NCBI GenBank assembly: GCA_949318235.1
Contig: OX439127.1
Coordinates: 15,058,344-15,122,343, forward strand
Reading direction: 5' to 3'
From: Ecdyonurus torrentis
Lineage: Eukaryota; Arthropoda; Insecta; Ephemeroptera; Heptageniidae
DNA: 64,000 nucleotides
How positions within the stretch are numbered: position 1 is the stretch's first letter; the number at the start of each line of letters is the position of its first letter. Positions 14,605 through 26,094 of the stretch are shown one piece after another. The position numbers were made by a program, and so were the translations under genes. The notes under the pieces were generated by a model. It saw only the letters and a list, made by a program, of their open reading frames with translations. It did no database searches and was not told the origin of the DNA.

Positions 14605-14855
14605 ATTAAAGCCATAGACCACATAAAACTACATGTGCTTTTAAATGAATAAACACGAAATGGGATCTTCAAAACTGTTAACAATTTTTCCCAGAATGTC
14701 AATGTAGCCCCACGAGAGAGCGTGAAAATACTGTAAAGTATGCAATTTAAGTGACTATATTCATGTTTATGACGTCAGAAATATGCTAAGATTATTATGA
14801 AAATGTTTTGCGGGTTGCATAAATCAAAATTTCTGCTCACTGCTATATGGAGGTT
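14605..14855 (+). repeat. dispersed repeat, TTAAAGCCATAGACCACATA family, copy 1
   Basis: Begins TTAAAGCCATAGACCACATA and holds CACGAGAGAGCGTGAAAATA, CTGTAAAGTATGCAATTT and CATGTTTATGACGTCAGAAA. The same order of words is found inverted at 62808-63061. Both copies are about 250 bp and diverged by point changes and small gaps. No ORF. Probably a short interspersed or DNA element. Confidence 0.7.
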
Positions 14856-15343
14856 TTATGGATTTTGTAAATTATTTTTGTATGGATTTAGATGTTTCAG
14901 AGGAATTCATAAGTTAGTGTATATAATCATAATAATTGATTAATTCAATCTGCAAATATAGTCTGTAAGAAAAATAATAAAAAAAAATGTCCATATATAA
15001 TATATGGTATATATTTTGACACGCAAAGCAGTAGCCTCCCCACAACAAACACCACCAGTGTATAATGTATAAGATGTGCTACTTAAATGTAAAACAAAAA
15101 ATGCACATGCTGTTAAAAAAATATAAATATATATATAATATATTTATGCAATCTTCTACTGTATACTGTACAGTCAGAAGCAGCAATACATGACTCTGCG
15201 CTGCATACATTTGTTAAAGCTATTTTTGGATTGCCCGATTATACTAATACTAACTTATACTAATATATATGATTGATCTCTCTCGCATTTTTTTAAACAA
15301 ACTTTTAATAGGGATGCAACAAAATGGAAAACATGACCTTTTT

Positions 15344-15560
15344 TGAAAACTATATGGAGCTTATCGGTTTAGCGCGCGGGGAGACGCGGGGAAAGCCAAG
15401 GGATCCCTAATTTAACATTACGCTTATGGGGAAAAACACATTTTTGCGATTTTTGAGAAAACTATACTCCACCGATTTTGGAGAAATTTAAATGAGAAAC
15501 ACTGGACCTACTTTTACGTGTTTTAAGCCATAGTCATTTTTAAACATTTTTTTAAACCGA
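15344..15560 (-). repeat. dispersed repeat, ATGTTAAATTAGGG family, copy 1
   Basis: On the minus strand it carries TAATGTTAAATTAGGGATCC, a CTTTCCC stretch, then CCGATAAGCTCCATATA. The same succession occurs on the plus strand at 24010-24170. No ORF; class unknown. Confidence 0.6.
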
Positions 15561-15623
15561 TAACCTCTTGGTGTCACATGAAAAGAATACTAAACAATAT
15601 CCTTAGGATATAAAGTACCTATA

Positions 15624-15770
15624 GTACACACAATTTTGTGATGATATATTTTACCATTCAAAAAATGGCACTATATATGAGCGCAATATGTAATCCAGTA
15701 ATCCTTATGAGAAAACTATGCGCTGTTTATTGAATGGTGTAAATTATATTATCACAATCATCATGTGTAT
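15624..15770. mobile_element. palindromic MITE, ATATATTTTACCAT family, copy 2
   Basis: The left end TACACACAATTTTGTGATGA and right end TATTATCACAATCATCATGT are near-complementary, with internal ATATATTTTACCATTCAA opposite TTGAATGGTGTAAATTATAT. The central segment holds GAGCGCAA and ATGCGC. This is the best-preserved copy of the family. Confidence 0.65.
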
Positions 15771-16537
15771 ACGTATGAAATAAAAGGACAATTTCTATAA
15801 AATTCAAGTCTGCAATACTTTGGCGCAATATATATCATCACGGTCTAGTACACTGTGAGATACATGATTAAAATACTTCATGCTCACGATTAATTTATCG
15901 TATATTTTATTATAAAGTTTGAATAGATCGAGACGGTCACGTTTTACTTGACATGCACTGTACAATTATACGTGTCAAGGGCACCAAAGTAAAAAACTCA
16001 ATGCCAACATTATAAAAAATATATAATGTAAAAAATATAATATCAAAATGCGCTCTTGCAGTGCGCCTTTTATATGGTCACTCAATTGCGCGAGTTGACA
16101 ACGACTTTTCAGGGAGCGTTAAAACAAAATGTGGATGAATTTAATTAATATTAATTCAATTGTTATCTGGAACTTCTTCCAATTATAAAATTGAGAGAGA
16201 TCACATAGGTCCAACGAGAAAGTGTTTCTCGTAATATATGCACGCACGTACAGTACTACGAACTATCATTATATTATATGCTTATATAAAGACGCGCGGG
16301 TGGGGTCCACAATTTTTTATATGCTATAGCAATAAATTAACGGAAAGAAAATTTTATAAATGTGTATTTTAAATGTGTAGAACACTAACAGAAAATTAAA
16401 ACACTAAAAAATAAAAAAAATAAAAATACACAGTATACGTACGTGAGCATTATATCAGTTACGTACACGAAAATTAAAACGCTATATTATATAAATTAAA
16501 GAAAAAGTACAGTAAAAAAGTGAGCGTATTTTTTAAT

Positions 16538-16612
<75 letters not shown>

Positions 16613-17014
16613 AATTGACAACATGTATATTATATAATCTTACTTAAAAAATAGTTATTGTGAGCATTAATTAATTCTAATTAAGAAAAGACAGAACATA
16701 TACACCAAAATATATTTCACACGTACCCGATTTTAGTTGCGATGCTACTCCGACGCGGTATAGCTGTGTAATGTTGTTATGGGAGTGGCAAAATGTAGTA
16801 ACGGGAGAGAGGTTAACAGCAATAGCACGCTCCGTCTTGCGAACACTAAAAACAAAAACACGAAATATAAATTTTAGGATAATTATCATTTTTTGGAAAT
16901 TTTAGAAGCATTACAGGGTATAACGCGCAGACATATACTTTTGTTCTGATTTTATAATCATAATATATAATATAATAATAATATATTATATATATATATA
17001 TATAAATATATTAT

Positions 17015-17051
<37 letters not shown>
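15771..17051. other. AT-rich intergenic DNA with a (CA)n repeat
   Basis: (CA)n lies at 16552-16608 and TA-rich repeats at about 16965-17051. No gene supported. Confidence 0.4.
16552..16608. repeat. (CA)n microsatellite
   Basis: About 28 CA units. Confidence 0.95.
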
Positions 17052-17059
<8 letters not shown>

Positions 17060-17062
<3 letters not shown>

Positions 17063-18425
17063 GGTTGTAGTCCTAAGGGAAAGCGGTGGGACGGCGTCCT
17101 ACCGGCGAAAAAAAAAACCAGGACCGTCCCACCTGGAAAATTTCCAGGGGAACGCGGTGGGACGGATTTCTTGACAAAATGTGCCCTAATTTGTAAATTT
17201 CCTCACTAATTTTGCTGTTTAATTGGTTGAAATTACTAAAAAATTTCGCTCGCTACGCTCGCAAATTTTCTTTCTATAACAAAGTTTTATTTTCATCACT
17301 TTATTATTATGCAGTTTCGGTTTATCCAGAAATTTACGAATAACTTTTTTGATTTGACTTTCTTTTTATTATTATATTTTAATTCTCAGAGTAAACCTTT
17401 ATTGTCAAGTTAATAGAAAATAATTATGGAACGCAAATCGAAAAAAAGGACAGGAGGTTTGTTTTCTCTAAGGAGCTTAACTGGAGATGTGTAATCAAAT
17501 TTAAATTATTAATTTGATGTACTGTTCTTAGATTTTGGATTTTTTTTTAGGCATTTAAATAGTTCATACGAAGCAATATTCAACGCACAGTAAAAAATAT
17601 TGCTGCGTGTTAATCTTGAAAGGCTATAATATATTTCATATATTTTATACTTTTTTTTTTTCTTTTTCATTGGAAAAAGAAACATACATACCGTTTTTAA
17701 CTACATTTTTAATATAGATTTAATATTAACATAACCTCAATCCTCAATGTATGAATATTCAGTGCCCAAAAACATAATTCAAGTATCTAATTAATAATTA
17801 TTGGGCATCCGACCCTGAATCGTACGGTTCCAAGGCCCGGGGTCGCGTCCGTCACCGCTCAGGAGAGGACCTAGGTGTGGGGTGGGCCTTGTCGTCTAAA
17901 GCCCCTTAGCCAGGCTCTCGTTTTCGGACGTGAGGCGGCCGAGACATGGGCTTGGGAGGCCAATAACCACCCCACCCTTGAGTGCCTTGGTAACTATGGG
18001 CATCCGGCTCCAATGAGCTCACGGAAAAGTGTTCCTAGCAAAATAGTCACGAAAATTTGGTTAGTGACAGGGTGCGTGCATCTTGGCTTCAGTATGAGCC
18101 CGTTGCACCCAATAGCCACCCAACATCATTGAGTGGGCAGTTATAAAATCAAATAAAAAATAATAAAAATGAATCTTTGTATTAAAAACAAATTTTAAAT
18201 CGTAGCTTTCGTGTCGATTTTGATGCGATATCAATAAAAATTTGGTCAGTATAAATTTTAACTATATTACGTAATTTTTGTATTATTTTTCTAAAAAATG
18301 GGCGTGGCATTAAAAAAATTTGCGCCTGCGGCGGGCTAAAGGGTGGCTGCGCCCCCCTTGCCCCCCGTATTATGTTCTGGACCATATAAGAGCGTCCCAC
18401 CTGGCATTTTTTTAGGACTACAACA

Positions 18426-18428
<3 letters not shown>
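17060..18428. mobile_element. non-autonomous hAT-like transposon
   Basis: The terminal inverted repeats are CAGGGTTGTAGTCCTAA at the left and TTAGGACTACAACACTG at the right. They extend inward through related GGTGGGACG / CGTCCCACC words. An 8-bp direct duplication ATATATAT flanks it (17052-17059, 18429-18436), as expected of hAT insertion, although the TA-rich site makes this less diagnostic. CAGGG/CAGTG starts are typical of hAT ends. At 1.37 kb with no transposase frame it is non-autonomous. It holds a GC-rich insert at 17800-18165. Confidence 0.75.
17800..18165 (+). repeat. GC-rich retroelement-like insert with A-rich tail
   Basis: This stretch is rich in GGCC, CCCGGGG and CpG, in sharp contrast to its host transposon, and ends in an A-rich tail near 18145-18170. 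An 85-codon frame (17875-18132) begins with an ATG but resembles no protein I know. The composition and tail suggest a SINE-like or truncated LINE insertion nested in the hAT element. No clear tRNA-type promoter boxes or target duplication were found. Confidence 0.4.
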
Positions 18429-18464
<36 letters not shown>

Positions 18465-18631
18465 CATACGTACAATATACAATAATATTATGTGTGTGTC
18501 TGCGTGTATAATCATTTATACTACGTAACTACATGATATTGTATTTTTGTAAATTAAATTGACTTACAATATATCCAGCAAAGAAAATCCCACGTAACTT
18601 ATTTTATGATTAAACATGACTGTTTTATATA

Positions 18632-18662
<31 letters not shown>

Positions 18663-18721
18663 GCCTCGATCGCTTTTGTTAAATTTGTCGTATATAGTTT
18701 CATATTTATCCTGCATTATAA

Positions 18722-18724
<3 letters not shown>

Positions 18725-18810
<86 letters not shown>
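18725..18810. repeat. (TA)n microsatellite
   Basis: About 43 TA units abutting the next transposon, whose target site is TA. Confidence 0.95.
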
Positions 18811-18815
<5 letters not shown>

Positions 18816-18821
18816 TATATA

Positions 18822-19835
18822 CAGTGGTTGTACCAATTTTGGCGGAGTACCAAGTTTTGGTGGAGTTTCAGATTTGAAAAGACTTTTCTCAAAAACTAAC
18901 TTTTGGTAACTTTTGGTAACCAAACTAATTGTACTTATGAAAAAAATGTTTGGGAATAAAAATATTTTTATATCAACCGCTTAAATTATTTCGTTACTGA
19001 GAAAATTACGAAAATGTGAGACCAATTTTGTTACGCGGAGCCATTTTTGCATTATTATAGTTAGAAATTTAAAATTGAAATGCTTTAGATTTTAAGGTAT
19101 TTCACTTAAAATATTTACAGCACGATGTTCAAATTTGGTGACAAACAAATCAGATACATACTATGCAATTACTTGGTCAAATACCCGCTCACATAACAGA
19201 AACAACTATAAAAAAAACATTAAATTTGATCCGCCAAATCAGGTGCACTTCCAGAGCGGGCACCTAAATTGATTAAGCTCCACATTTCACCATATTTATA
19301 AAGAAAAGGAACCAATTTTAAACATTTTGTAGGCCATAAAACTTTAGTTTATAAATGTGTTTCGACATACCATGTATTAAATCAGCAATATAATCATAAA
19401 TTAGTGGCCAAATGTGTCGTTTAAAAAAATATGTTTTTTATCGGCATATTTTATTTTGCAAAAGTTGACAATTTTACACTAAATCACACAATTTTATAGT
19501 TTCGGTGTTAAAACTTATAAAAATTACATTTATTTTAATAAATCATAAAATGGTGGTTAATCAGTCATACGTATTCCAGCAAAACAACAACCAAAAATGG
19601 GGCTCCTTACCCCCCAAAGCTAGTACAGTCCACCAAATTTGGTGCTGTTGTTGACGATGTTTTTTACGCATTTAAAATTAGTTAAAAATGTTTTTTTGGA
19701 ATTTTTTTGATATATTTAAAAACTAGAGACTTCAAGCTTTAAATAATGGTGCATAACAAGTTGAAGTGATTTAAAATAACAGAGATATTACGATTCTCCT
19801 TGAAACCCAACCAAAATTGGTACAACCACGTACTG
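18822..19835. mobile_element. non-autonomous Tc1/mariner-like transposon
   Basis: Starts CAGTGGTTGTACCAATTTTG and ends CCAAAATTGGTACAACCACG then TACTG. The arms pair over about 23 bp apart from a 3-bp insertion at the right end. TA flanks both ends (18820-18821 and 19836-19837), the target choice of Tc1/mariner elements, and the CAGT start is usual there. It is about 1.0 kb long, with no DDE transposase frame. Confidence 0.7.
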
Positions 19836-21134
19836 TATATATATATTATATAATATATATTAATATATATAAGATATATATATACTAAATTTATAGCACC
19901 TTAAAGCGTTGTATGAATATGTGGAAAAAGGCCGAAAAGATCATTTTTACATATTCATTTATTTATTTTGCTGTAACTTTTTGTGCAGCAAATTAATGAT
20001 TATATTTCCATTTAAAATATGCAATTCCACAGTTTACTGCGCCAAAAAAGTTACAGCAAATAAATCCTGGATATGTGAAATGCGCATCTTTAAATTTATT
20101 TTTTTCAATTTGTATATTTGGAAATATATGTGTGTCGGTGAGCTAGGTGTGATCAAGTTGTTTTGATTTTTTATGATAATAAATTTTATACGAAAATCTA
20201 TACTTTTTTTTTATATACCATATATGCGATGCGATATAGTGTTAATATACAGCGGTCCAAAAGCGTCACACAGAAAACACTCATACTGCGTGCTTCTATG
20301 CATTTGTATCCGCAGTGTCCATTATAGTGATCGACCCAAGTTTTTATGTCACTCTGGGTCAAAAAAAGTACTTGCCATTTGCCATAAGTACATTTTTGTG
20401 CGTGGGTCAAATGTCAAGTGCTTGCCAAAAGTGCAGAGAATCGCATATTTATAAATATATTATACAAAATATATAATGTAAGTGGCATATGAAAGCACGC
20501 AGGTAATAAGCTTCAAAGAAAAGTACATTTTCATGAAGTTGTGTTTGCTGGGTAGGCCTATAATGATATGATATAACATAATATTATATATTTATTATGT
20601 GTTATTGTTATTATAAAAAAAACTTTCAACTTTTACATTTATTGTTATTATTGTGTGTGTGGGTGTGTGTTTGACATAAAAAGGCATTATAGTTTTATAG
20701 CATTTTATTTAAGGTATGAAAAAAATGCAAATGAACACGCTGGTTTTGTGGTTTTCATTTTTATGTTATCACTTCTAAAGAGATTATGAGTATATGCTGC
20801 TCATGAAGCAGCTTCGCAACAATTCGCTGTTACCACATTCACATCACAAATGAAAAAGTTTTAAATTTTTACCTCTCAAAATTTTTTCAAAATAATTTGT
20901 GCTGCCATCTATTGACCATGTTTAGTTTATCAACATTCAACTATTGTTTGGTTCCCATCTTGTGTAGAATATCTGAGAGATTTCTCAAGAAGATCTGTCG
21001 TTGTGTGCACGTGCCTGGGTTAAAAGTTCTCAACAACCACACAATTTCACCATTTTGCCTTATTTACAAGCGTGGAAACATTCCCTGTGATCCATTATAG
21101 TGCCCACCTAACTTTTCTGCGAAAGAACGTCGTC
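19836..21134. other. AT-rich DNA upstream of BTF3
   Basis: No other gene is seen. The last about 250 bases are less AT-rich and may hold the BTF3 5' UTR and promoter, but no clear TATA box or initiator stands out. Confidence 0.35.
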
Positions 21135-21680
21135 ATGAATGAAGAAAAGCTCCGTAAAATGCAAGCTCAGGTCCGCATTGGCGGCAAGGGTACACCACGC
21201 CGCAAGAAGAAGGTAGTACATGCTACAGCGGCCACAGATGACAAAAAACTTCAAAGTTCTTTGAAGAAATTATCAGTAAACACAATACCTGGTATTGAAG
21301 AAGTAAATATGATAAAAGATGATGGCTCCGTGATACATTTCAATAATCCTAAAGCTCAAGCTTCACTAGCCGCCAATACGTTTGCTATCACTGGACATGC
21401 TGAAAACAAGCAAATTTCAGATCTGTTGCCTGGAATTCTAAATCAACTTGGGCCTGATGGACTAACGCAACTAAAGCGACTTGCTTCAAGTGTTGCAAAC
21501 AGCTCTGCTGCTGCCGCTGCAGCTGCTGTCAAAGGATCAGCGGCCGAAGAAGATGATTATGTTCCAGAGCTAAAAGTTAATTTTGATGAGGCTAGTAAGA
21601 CGGAGGTTGGAGGAGGGCCAGGAACAAAGCAGGAGCAAGATCCCGCAGCAGGAGATTGTCCGGAATTGATTGACAGGTAA
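21135..21680 (+). CDS. BTF3: transcription factor BTF3 / nascent polypeptide-associated complex subunit beta
   Basis: Beta subunit of the NAC, a ribosome-bound chaperone that shields nascent chains and limits mistargeting to the ER. The start is ATG 21135 ([20 protein letters not shown]), which matches the family N-terminus. RRKKKVVH at 22-29 is the ribosome-binding motif. The NAC domain spans about 38-102, with [20 protein letters not shown] and [13 protein letters not shown] poly-Ala run (125-131) and an acidic tail with [13 protein letters not shown] follow. The printed frame ends ELIDR-TAA at 181 residues. The stop, however, lies inside GACAG|GTAATA, a good splice donor at 21676/21677, so the true C-terminus may be encoded downstream. 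A phase-compatible acceptor (TTCTTTGTTACAG, exon from 26205) would give S-K-stop. Otherwise the coding region is uninterrupted. Confidence 0.92.
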   Translation: MNEEKLRKMQAQVRIGGKGTPRRKKKVVHATAATDDKKLQSSLKKLSVNTIPGIEEVNMIKDDGSVIHFNNPKAQASLAANTFAITGHAENKQISDLLPGILNQLGPDGLTQLKRLASSVANSSAAAAAAAVKGSAAEEDDYVPELKVNFDEASKTEVGGGPGTKQEQDPAAGDCPELIDR

Positions 21681-22001
21681 TATGATTGTCAAACTGAAAA
21701 TACTGGGCATAAGTGCATATTATGATGACTTACATCGTTGAATGTATGAAGGCATTACATTACATGCTTTTAACACATACCGGTATCATATATATATACA
21801 TAGTTAATTGAAAGATACACATGTCATGCATATGCTACGTAAGAAATCATACATATTCATAATGCAATAGAACCATTAGTTTAAGTTTACCAAACATGAT
21901 GTAACATACATATGATAAGTTGTGCATTCATTTGATTATGCAGGTGTGAATAAGATTAAAAATAATGGATTTATCTTGCCTATGTACACATGTAAGTATT
22001 T
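21681..22001. other. possible BTF3 intron or 3' UTR
   Basis: AT-rich, with no gene. If the donor at 21677 is used, this starts an intron of about 4.5 kb that is full of small transposons. Confidence 0.35.
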
Positions 22002-22133
22002 GTAGGGTATGTACACTTCATTGTGATAATATATTTTACCATTTAAATTTAGCGCTTGCTTTTCTCGTAAGAAAATCCAGTGCGACATTTTGAATGGTTG
22101 AATATATGATTAATATTGTGTGTGCATACCTAC
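22002..22133. mobile_element. palindromic MITE, ATATATTTTACCAT family, copy 3
   Basis: The left end GTAGGGTATGTACAC pairs with the right end GTGTGCATACCTAC. Internal GATAATATATTTTACCATTT is opposite AATGGTTGAATATATGATTA. GCGC and CGCAC-type words lie at the centre. Confidence 0.65.
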
Positions 22134-22192
22134 GATGAGTTAAATGTTTTGTTAATTATATGGCATGCAAAACATAAATAAATGTTCTAATA

Positions 22193-22426
22193 TACATATC
22201 GATATTGTTGCGAACAATATGTGTATCTCGTTTTTTGTCACACGAAGCAAAATGTGTAAGTCGAGTGCCATCTACATAACGTTTGGAAACGAGATAGACA
22301 TTTTGCTACGCGTGACAAAAAATGAGATACACATTTTACTACAAGTGACAAATAACGAGATCGACATTTTGCTTAGCGTGACAAGAAACAAGATACACAT
22401 ATTGTTCGTAACAACATCGATATGTA
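22193..22426. mobile_element. inverted-repeat element built on 33-bp tandem units
   Basis: The arms (TACATATCGATATTGTTGCG on the left, CGTAACAACATCGATATGTA on the right) pair over about 65 bp. The right half is a tandem array of 33-bp units starting near 22293 (GAGATAGACATTTTGCT, GAGATACACATTTTACT, GAGATCGACATTTTGCT, then AAGATACACATATTGTT). Because 33 is a multiple of three, the plus strand reads as 11-residue repeats (NEIDILLRVTK, NEIHILLQVTN, NEIDILLSVTR). This is probably a non-coding foldback transposon with subterminal repeats; the peptide repeat is likely incidental. Confidence 0.6.
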
Positions 22427-22442
22427 TCACTTTTACAACTTT

Positions 22443-22727
22443 GGGTGCTCACTGATACTTGCTGCCAACACTGTGAAAACAGATCAAAACACCACTGCCA
22501 GCGCTTTCAGTGTTTTCCGAAGGTGGTCAAAAGGGCAACAGCTGACAGCCACTTTTGGGCAAATTTTGCTGGAAACGCTGGCAGTGAAAAGGTGAGACAG
22601 CCACAGCGAAATGACACAGCTGATTTCCGTACCATAACTTTATATCAAAAACGTTGAAATCACTAAGAATTCATACTGCAACTGCCCCAGTGCTAGCAGT
22701 GCTGCCAACGAGTATCGGGGTGCACCC
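22443..22727. mobile_element. probable MITE with GGGTGC termini
   Basis: Left GGGTGCTCACTGATACTTGC and right GAGTATCGGGGTGCACCC are imperfect inverted repeats, with CTGCCAACACTG opposite CAGTGCTGCC further in. Internal CACTGCCAGCGC also recurs inverted as CGCTGGCAGTG. The composition is GC-richer than the flanks. Target duplication unclear. Confidence 0.5.
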
Positions 22728-23602
22728 TTTGTAAGATGGTTGAACCAAATTCCAAAATGCTTACATGAAAATTGAATCATTTGAGATTTGAATGAGTTAT
22801 AGTTATAATACCCGGTATGTATTTAAGCCTTGGTCTGCTTGTATACCACATACCGGTAAATCTTAATTATAATAACAATTAATCAACTTCAATCTCATTT
22901 TTGTAACATTCAAATTTTGGTTTTTATAATTGTACTGGGTGTATTTCACTGGATGAAAGCTTATAAAGACTTGCAGTACTGGTAAGTCGTAAGTTGAGTA
23001 GTTAAAATAATATTTAAATAAACCTTGCATGCGTTGGGGCTACAAATTTACTTTCTCTTTCAAACACAAAGCAGCACCGTGTGTAAGATACAAGACCATG
23101 GCGCAGTTATATGTGTGCTCATTTATCCTATATTTGCCCCCACCTTATCTCGCACCCCAGTTAGTAATGTTAGAAGAAAAGATTTTCTTAAATTTAACAT
23201 ATATTTTTAATATGTGCATTTTTGTAATATCTGTCATGCCCACCCTGCCAGTTTATTATTGGATAACTAATTCATATTTTGTTTAAGTATAACCATGCGA
23301 TTAACCAATAGTTTTCCAGTTAAGATGCTGTTACATTGAAATTTGTTGAAAAGCCTGTGTTTTTGCTAGGGTACCGACAACCATTTCCCTTTATCAAAAC
23401 TGAAAGAGTTAAAATGTGCCATTTTTATTGTTAATATTTTTGCGATCTTTTCCTCTAGCATATAAACATGCTCAAACAACTCAATTTAGCTGATAAAAAG
23501 CAACTTGAAGTTTTCCTCCTTTAACATTGTGAGCATCATGAGGCTCAATTTATTTTAAATAGGAATTTCACACTCATTTGGGGCTCACTGGTCAGCTCCT
23601 GG
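22728..23602. other. AT-rich DNA, no gene seen
   Basis: Open frames at 23025-23286 resemble nothing known. Confidence 0.35.
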
Positions 23603-23706
23603 GGGGCTGTTTCCTAAGCTCTCGCTTTACTTCTTGGTATCAAGATCCATAATGTACAACAATGAATTCTGTATCGAGAAGTGAAACGAGAGCTTCCGGA
23701 ACACCC
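23603..23706. mobile_element. 104-bp MITE with CTCCTGG target duplication
   Basis: Left GGGGCTGTTTCCTAAGCTCT and right AGAGCTTCCGGAACACCC pair as inverted repeats, continuing through TCGCTTTACTTC opposite GAAGTGAAACGA, so most of the element folds on itself. CTCCTGG flanks it directly on both sides (23596-23602 and 23707-23713), a 7-bp match consistent with a hAT-like 8-bp duplication with one change. Confidence 0.75.
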
Positions 23707-24009
23707 CTCCTGGTCAGCTTCAAACAAAATTCTGACTTCTGTCACAAATATTCAAACCCATGCATTGAGAGACCCTCAAACATAAAATCCAACAAAGAGG
23801 GTGAGCAAATACTATACATACTGTAGTTGCTATGCATAGTTAGGATACAATATTTGAAATGTCAGCTGGTTCTTTTAAAACCTTGCCTGCTTTTCCTGAT
23901 TTAATAAATTTATTGACATTTTTTTCGTAGCTATAAATTACCTTTTGGTTTCAGGCACCTAAAACGCATCTTACACTGTGAGTGTTAATACAATAACTCA
24001 AGTCATATT

Positions 24010-24170
24010 TTAAAAATTACTTAATGTCTCCCCCACCCTTACTTCTCAAAAATTACAAAAAATAAAATAAAAAAAATAAAATAACGTGTTTCTCCCTATA
24101 AGTGTAATGTTAAATTAGGGGACCCTTAGCTTTTCCCATGTGCTGTACTGATAAGCTCCATTTATAATGA
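24010..24170 (+). repeat. dispersed repeat, ATGTTAAATTAGGG family, copy 2
   Basis: Shares CTCAAAAAT, TGTTTCTCCCTATAAG, TAATGTTAAATTAGGG and CTGATAAGCTCCATTTA, in the same order, with the inverted copy at 15344-15560. Confidence 0.6.
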
Positions 24171-24246
24171 ATGAAAAACACAATTTTGAAAGAACAATGT
24201 AAGGTCTACTAGAAATTCCTCAAGTATTCTAGCCCCATAAGAAATT

Positions 24247-24250
<4 letters not shown>

Positions 24251-24290
<40 letters not shown>
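24251..24290. repeat. poly(A) tract
   Basis: 40 A. Possibly a retroposed tail, but the sequence before it was not recognised. Confidence 0.85.
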
Positions 24291-24292
<2 letters not shown>

Positions 24293-25138
24293 TGATAGGT
24301 CACAATTGCCATTAAAATACATGTTACCCAAGTAAAGTGTTCAACAATATAGCAATTATTCAATCAGAGTACTTAGTATCTTGTAGGGACTTAAGAACAG
24401 TGGGATATATGGCTTCATATAATGATATAATGCAAGCTTGGTGCATTTCAAAGATACTTAACTGAATTGTTGCTGCTTGCACATGTGTGTTTTACGTAAT
24501 GTTATGACATCAAGTCAAGAGCTGATTACTGATTATTCATATTATAGTTTTAAAAGCTTAAGTTACGTTAGCGTAAATTAGTATCATGTGTATCAGTTTA
24601 TGATCCACAAGCAACCTATACTCTAAAATTTTCTATCTCCGTGTTTTGAACTTATAAAAATGAAGGATTATAATTTTTATTAACAAGTTATTAATTTTGA
24701 TTGAAATTTGAATCGGGCAGCTGTTTTGTGTTTAAAATGAGGGCTGAGAGAGAGAGAGAGAGATCAACTCCATCGATGGGAAGTAAATTGTTTTCTGTTG
24801 CCTTTTCTGTAAGATTGCATTTCATAAGCAGCATAATATATTTTTTGAATGACTAATTCTCTCCCTACTTTGTTTTTTCTTGCTGTTTGATTACACCAAA
24901 ATCAAATTGTGAGCTTAAACAATTACCAAGTACCATATTACTAAGTATAAACTTAAACAAAATAACTTCAACAAATTTAAGTAATTTTCTTCTTTTCAAA
25001 GAAAAAATTGTACTGGCCTTATGGTATAATTTACCCCTGGCCATAAGAATAAGAATCCAATGAAACAGCAGTTATCAAACAGTCAAATTGTGACACTGAT
25101 GAGTGATGACATCTTTACTTTATTAGGATGCTATATTG
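24291..25138. other. AT-rich DNA, no gene seen
   Basis: Only a short (GA)n run near 24750 stands out. Confidence 0.35.
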
Positions 25139-25555
25139 CCCTGGCTGCCCGATTCACGCACAAAATTAGTGTGGATTGGGTTATTTTGGCCCAATCCATT
25201 GCATTTGGCTAAAATCAGGGCTATGCACTTAATGTAAGTAGATAACTTATGTAATCCAGAGAGGATTCCCGCTGAAAAGTACTGGTCAGCTGGAGACGTG
25301 TATTGCGGGTCAAAATTACATTGATCAAATGGGCAACAAAATATAACTTCCAGGATAAAATAAAATTAAAGGCAACAATAACGATATTCTCTTTGGATTA
25401 CCTGTCTATAGAAATACTTATATGCACTCATCAGCCATATGATTCAATGTAAAAGATACTGCAAGTACACACTTTGTTGTACTGGACAAAAATGCAAGTA
25501 CACCTATTGTAAAACAACCTTGCAATGCAAGTACGCCCTTCGGGCACAGCCAGGG
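25139..25555. mobile_element. possible MITE with CCCTGGCTG termini
   Basis: Left CCCTGGCTGCCCGA and right TCGGGCACAGCCAGGG are inverted repeats with one small gap. Inside, ATGCAAGTAC recurs twice near the right end. No ORF and no clear target duplication. Confidence 0.45.
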
Positions 25556-25879
25556 TGATTTAATATATGTATTGTGATTCACTATCTTTCTGTATAACTA
25601 GTTTTTTTTTGTGGTCTCTGCATAGGATTTAATGAATGCACACATCATATTTTGGTTCGTACTACTATGAGTCACCTGAAACCATGTTAATTGAGTTTCA
25701 ACCATGAGAAATAGTTTGACATTAAAATTATGCATTTAATATTATTATTATGTCTGGCTTCCTTTAGCCATTACTATTACACTATTATTTGAATTTGAAG
25801 TAGGATTGATCTTGCTGTCCAGTTCTAATCAAGTTAACAGTTATTTTTAATTTTTTAACCTATTTTCTTTTGTCAAAAC

Positions 25880-26094
25880 TCACAGTAGCTTACATAAGTA
25901 GTTCATCTCCTATAGCAGGAATGTCACATCAAATGAGCGCCACAATTGTGCGTGGAAGAGACTGCAGAACTAGATGCTGTCATTTGAAGTACCGTACGCG
26001 TCTAGTTCTGCAGTCTTCTCCAGGCGCAATCGTGGCGAGCATTCAATCTGACATTCCCGGTATAGGAGATGAACTACTGTATAAGCTACTGTGA
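25880..26094. mobile_element. 215-bp foldback MITE with TCAAAAC target duplication
   Basis: Starts TCACAGTAGCTTA and ends TAAGCTACTGTGA. The two halves pair over about 95 bp (for example GTAGTTCATCTCCTATA opposite TATAGGAGATGAACTAC, and CTGCAGAACTAGA opposite TCTAGTTCTGCAG). TCAAAAC flanks both ends (25873-25879, 26095-26101). Open frames on both strands arise from the palindrome and are not genes. Confidence 0.8.

Noticed and set aside
17820..17870. tRNA-like promoter boxes in the GC-rich insert
   Set aside because: CGGTTCCAAGGCC only loosely matches a B box and no A box lies at proper distance.
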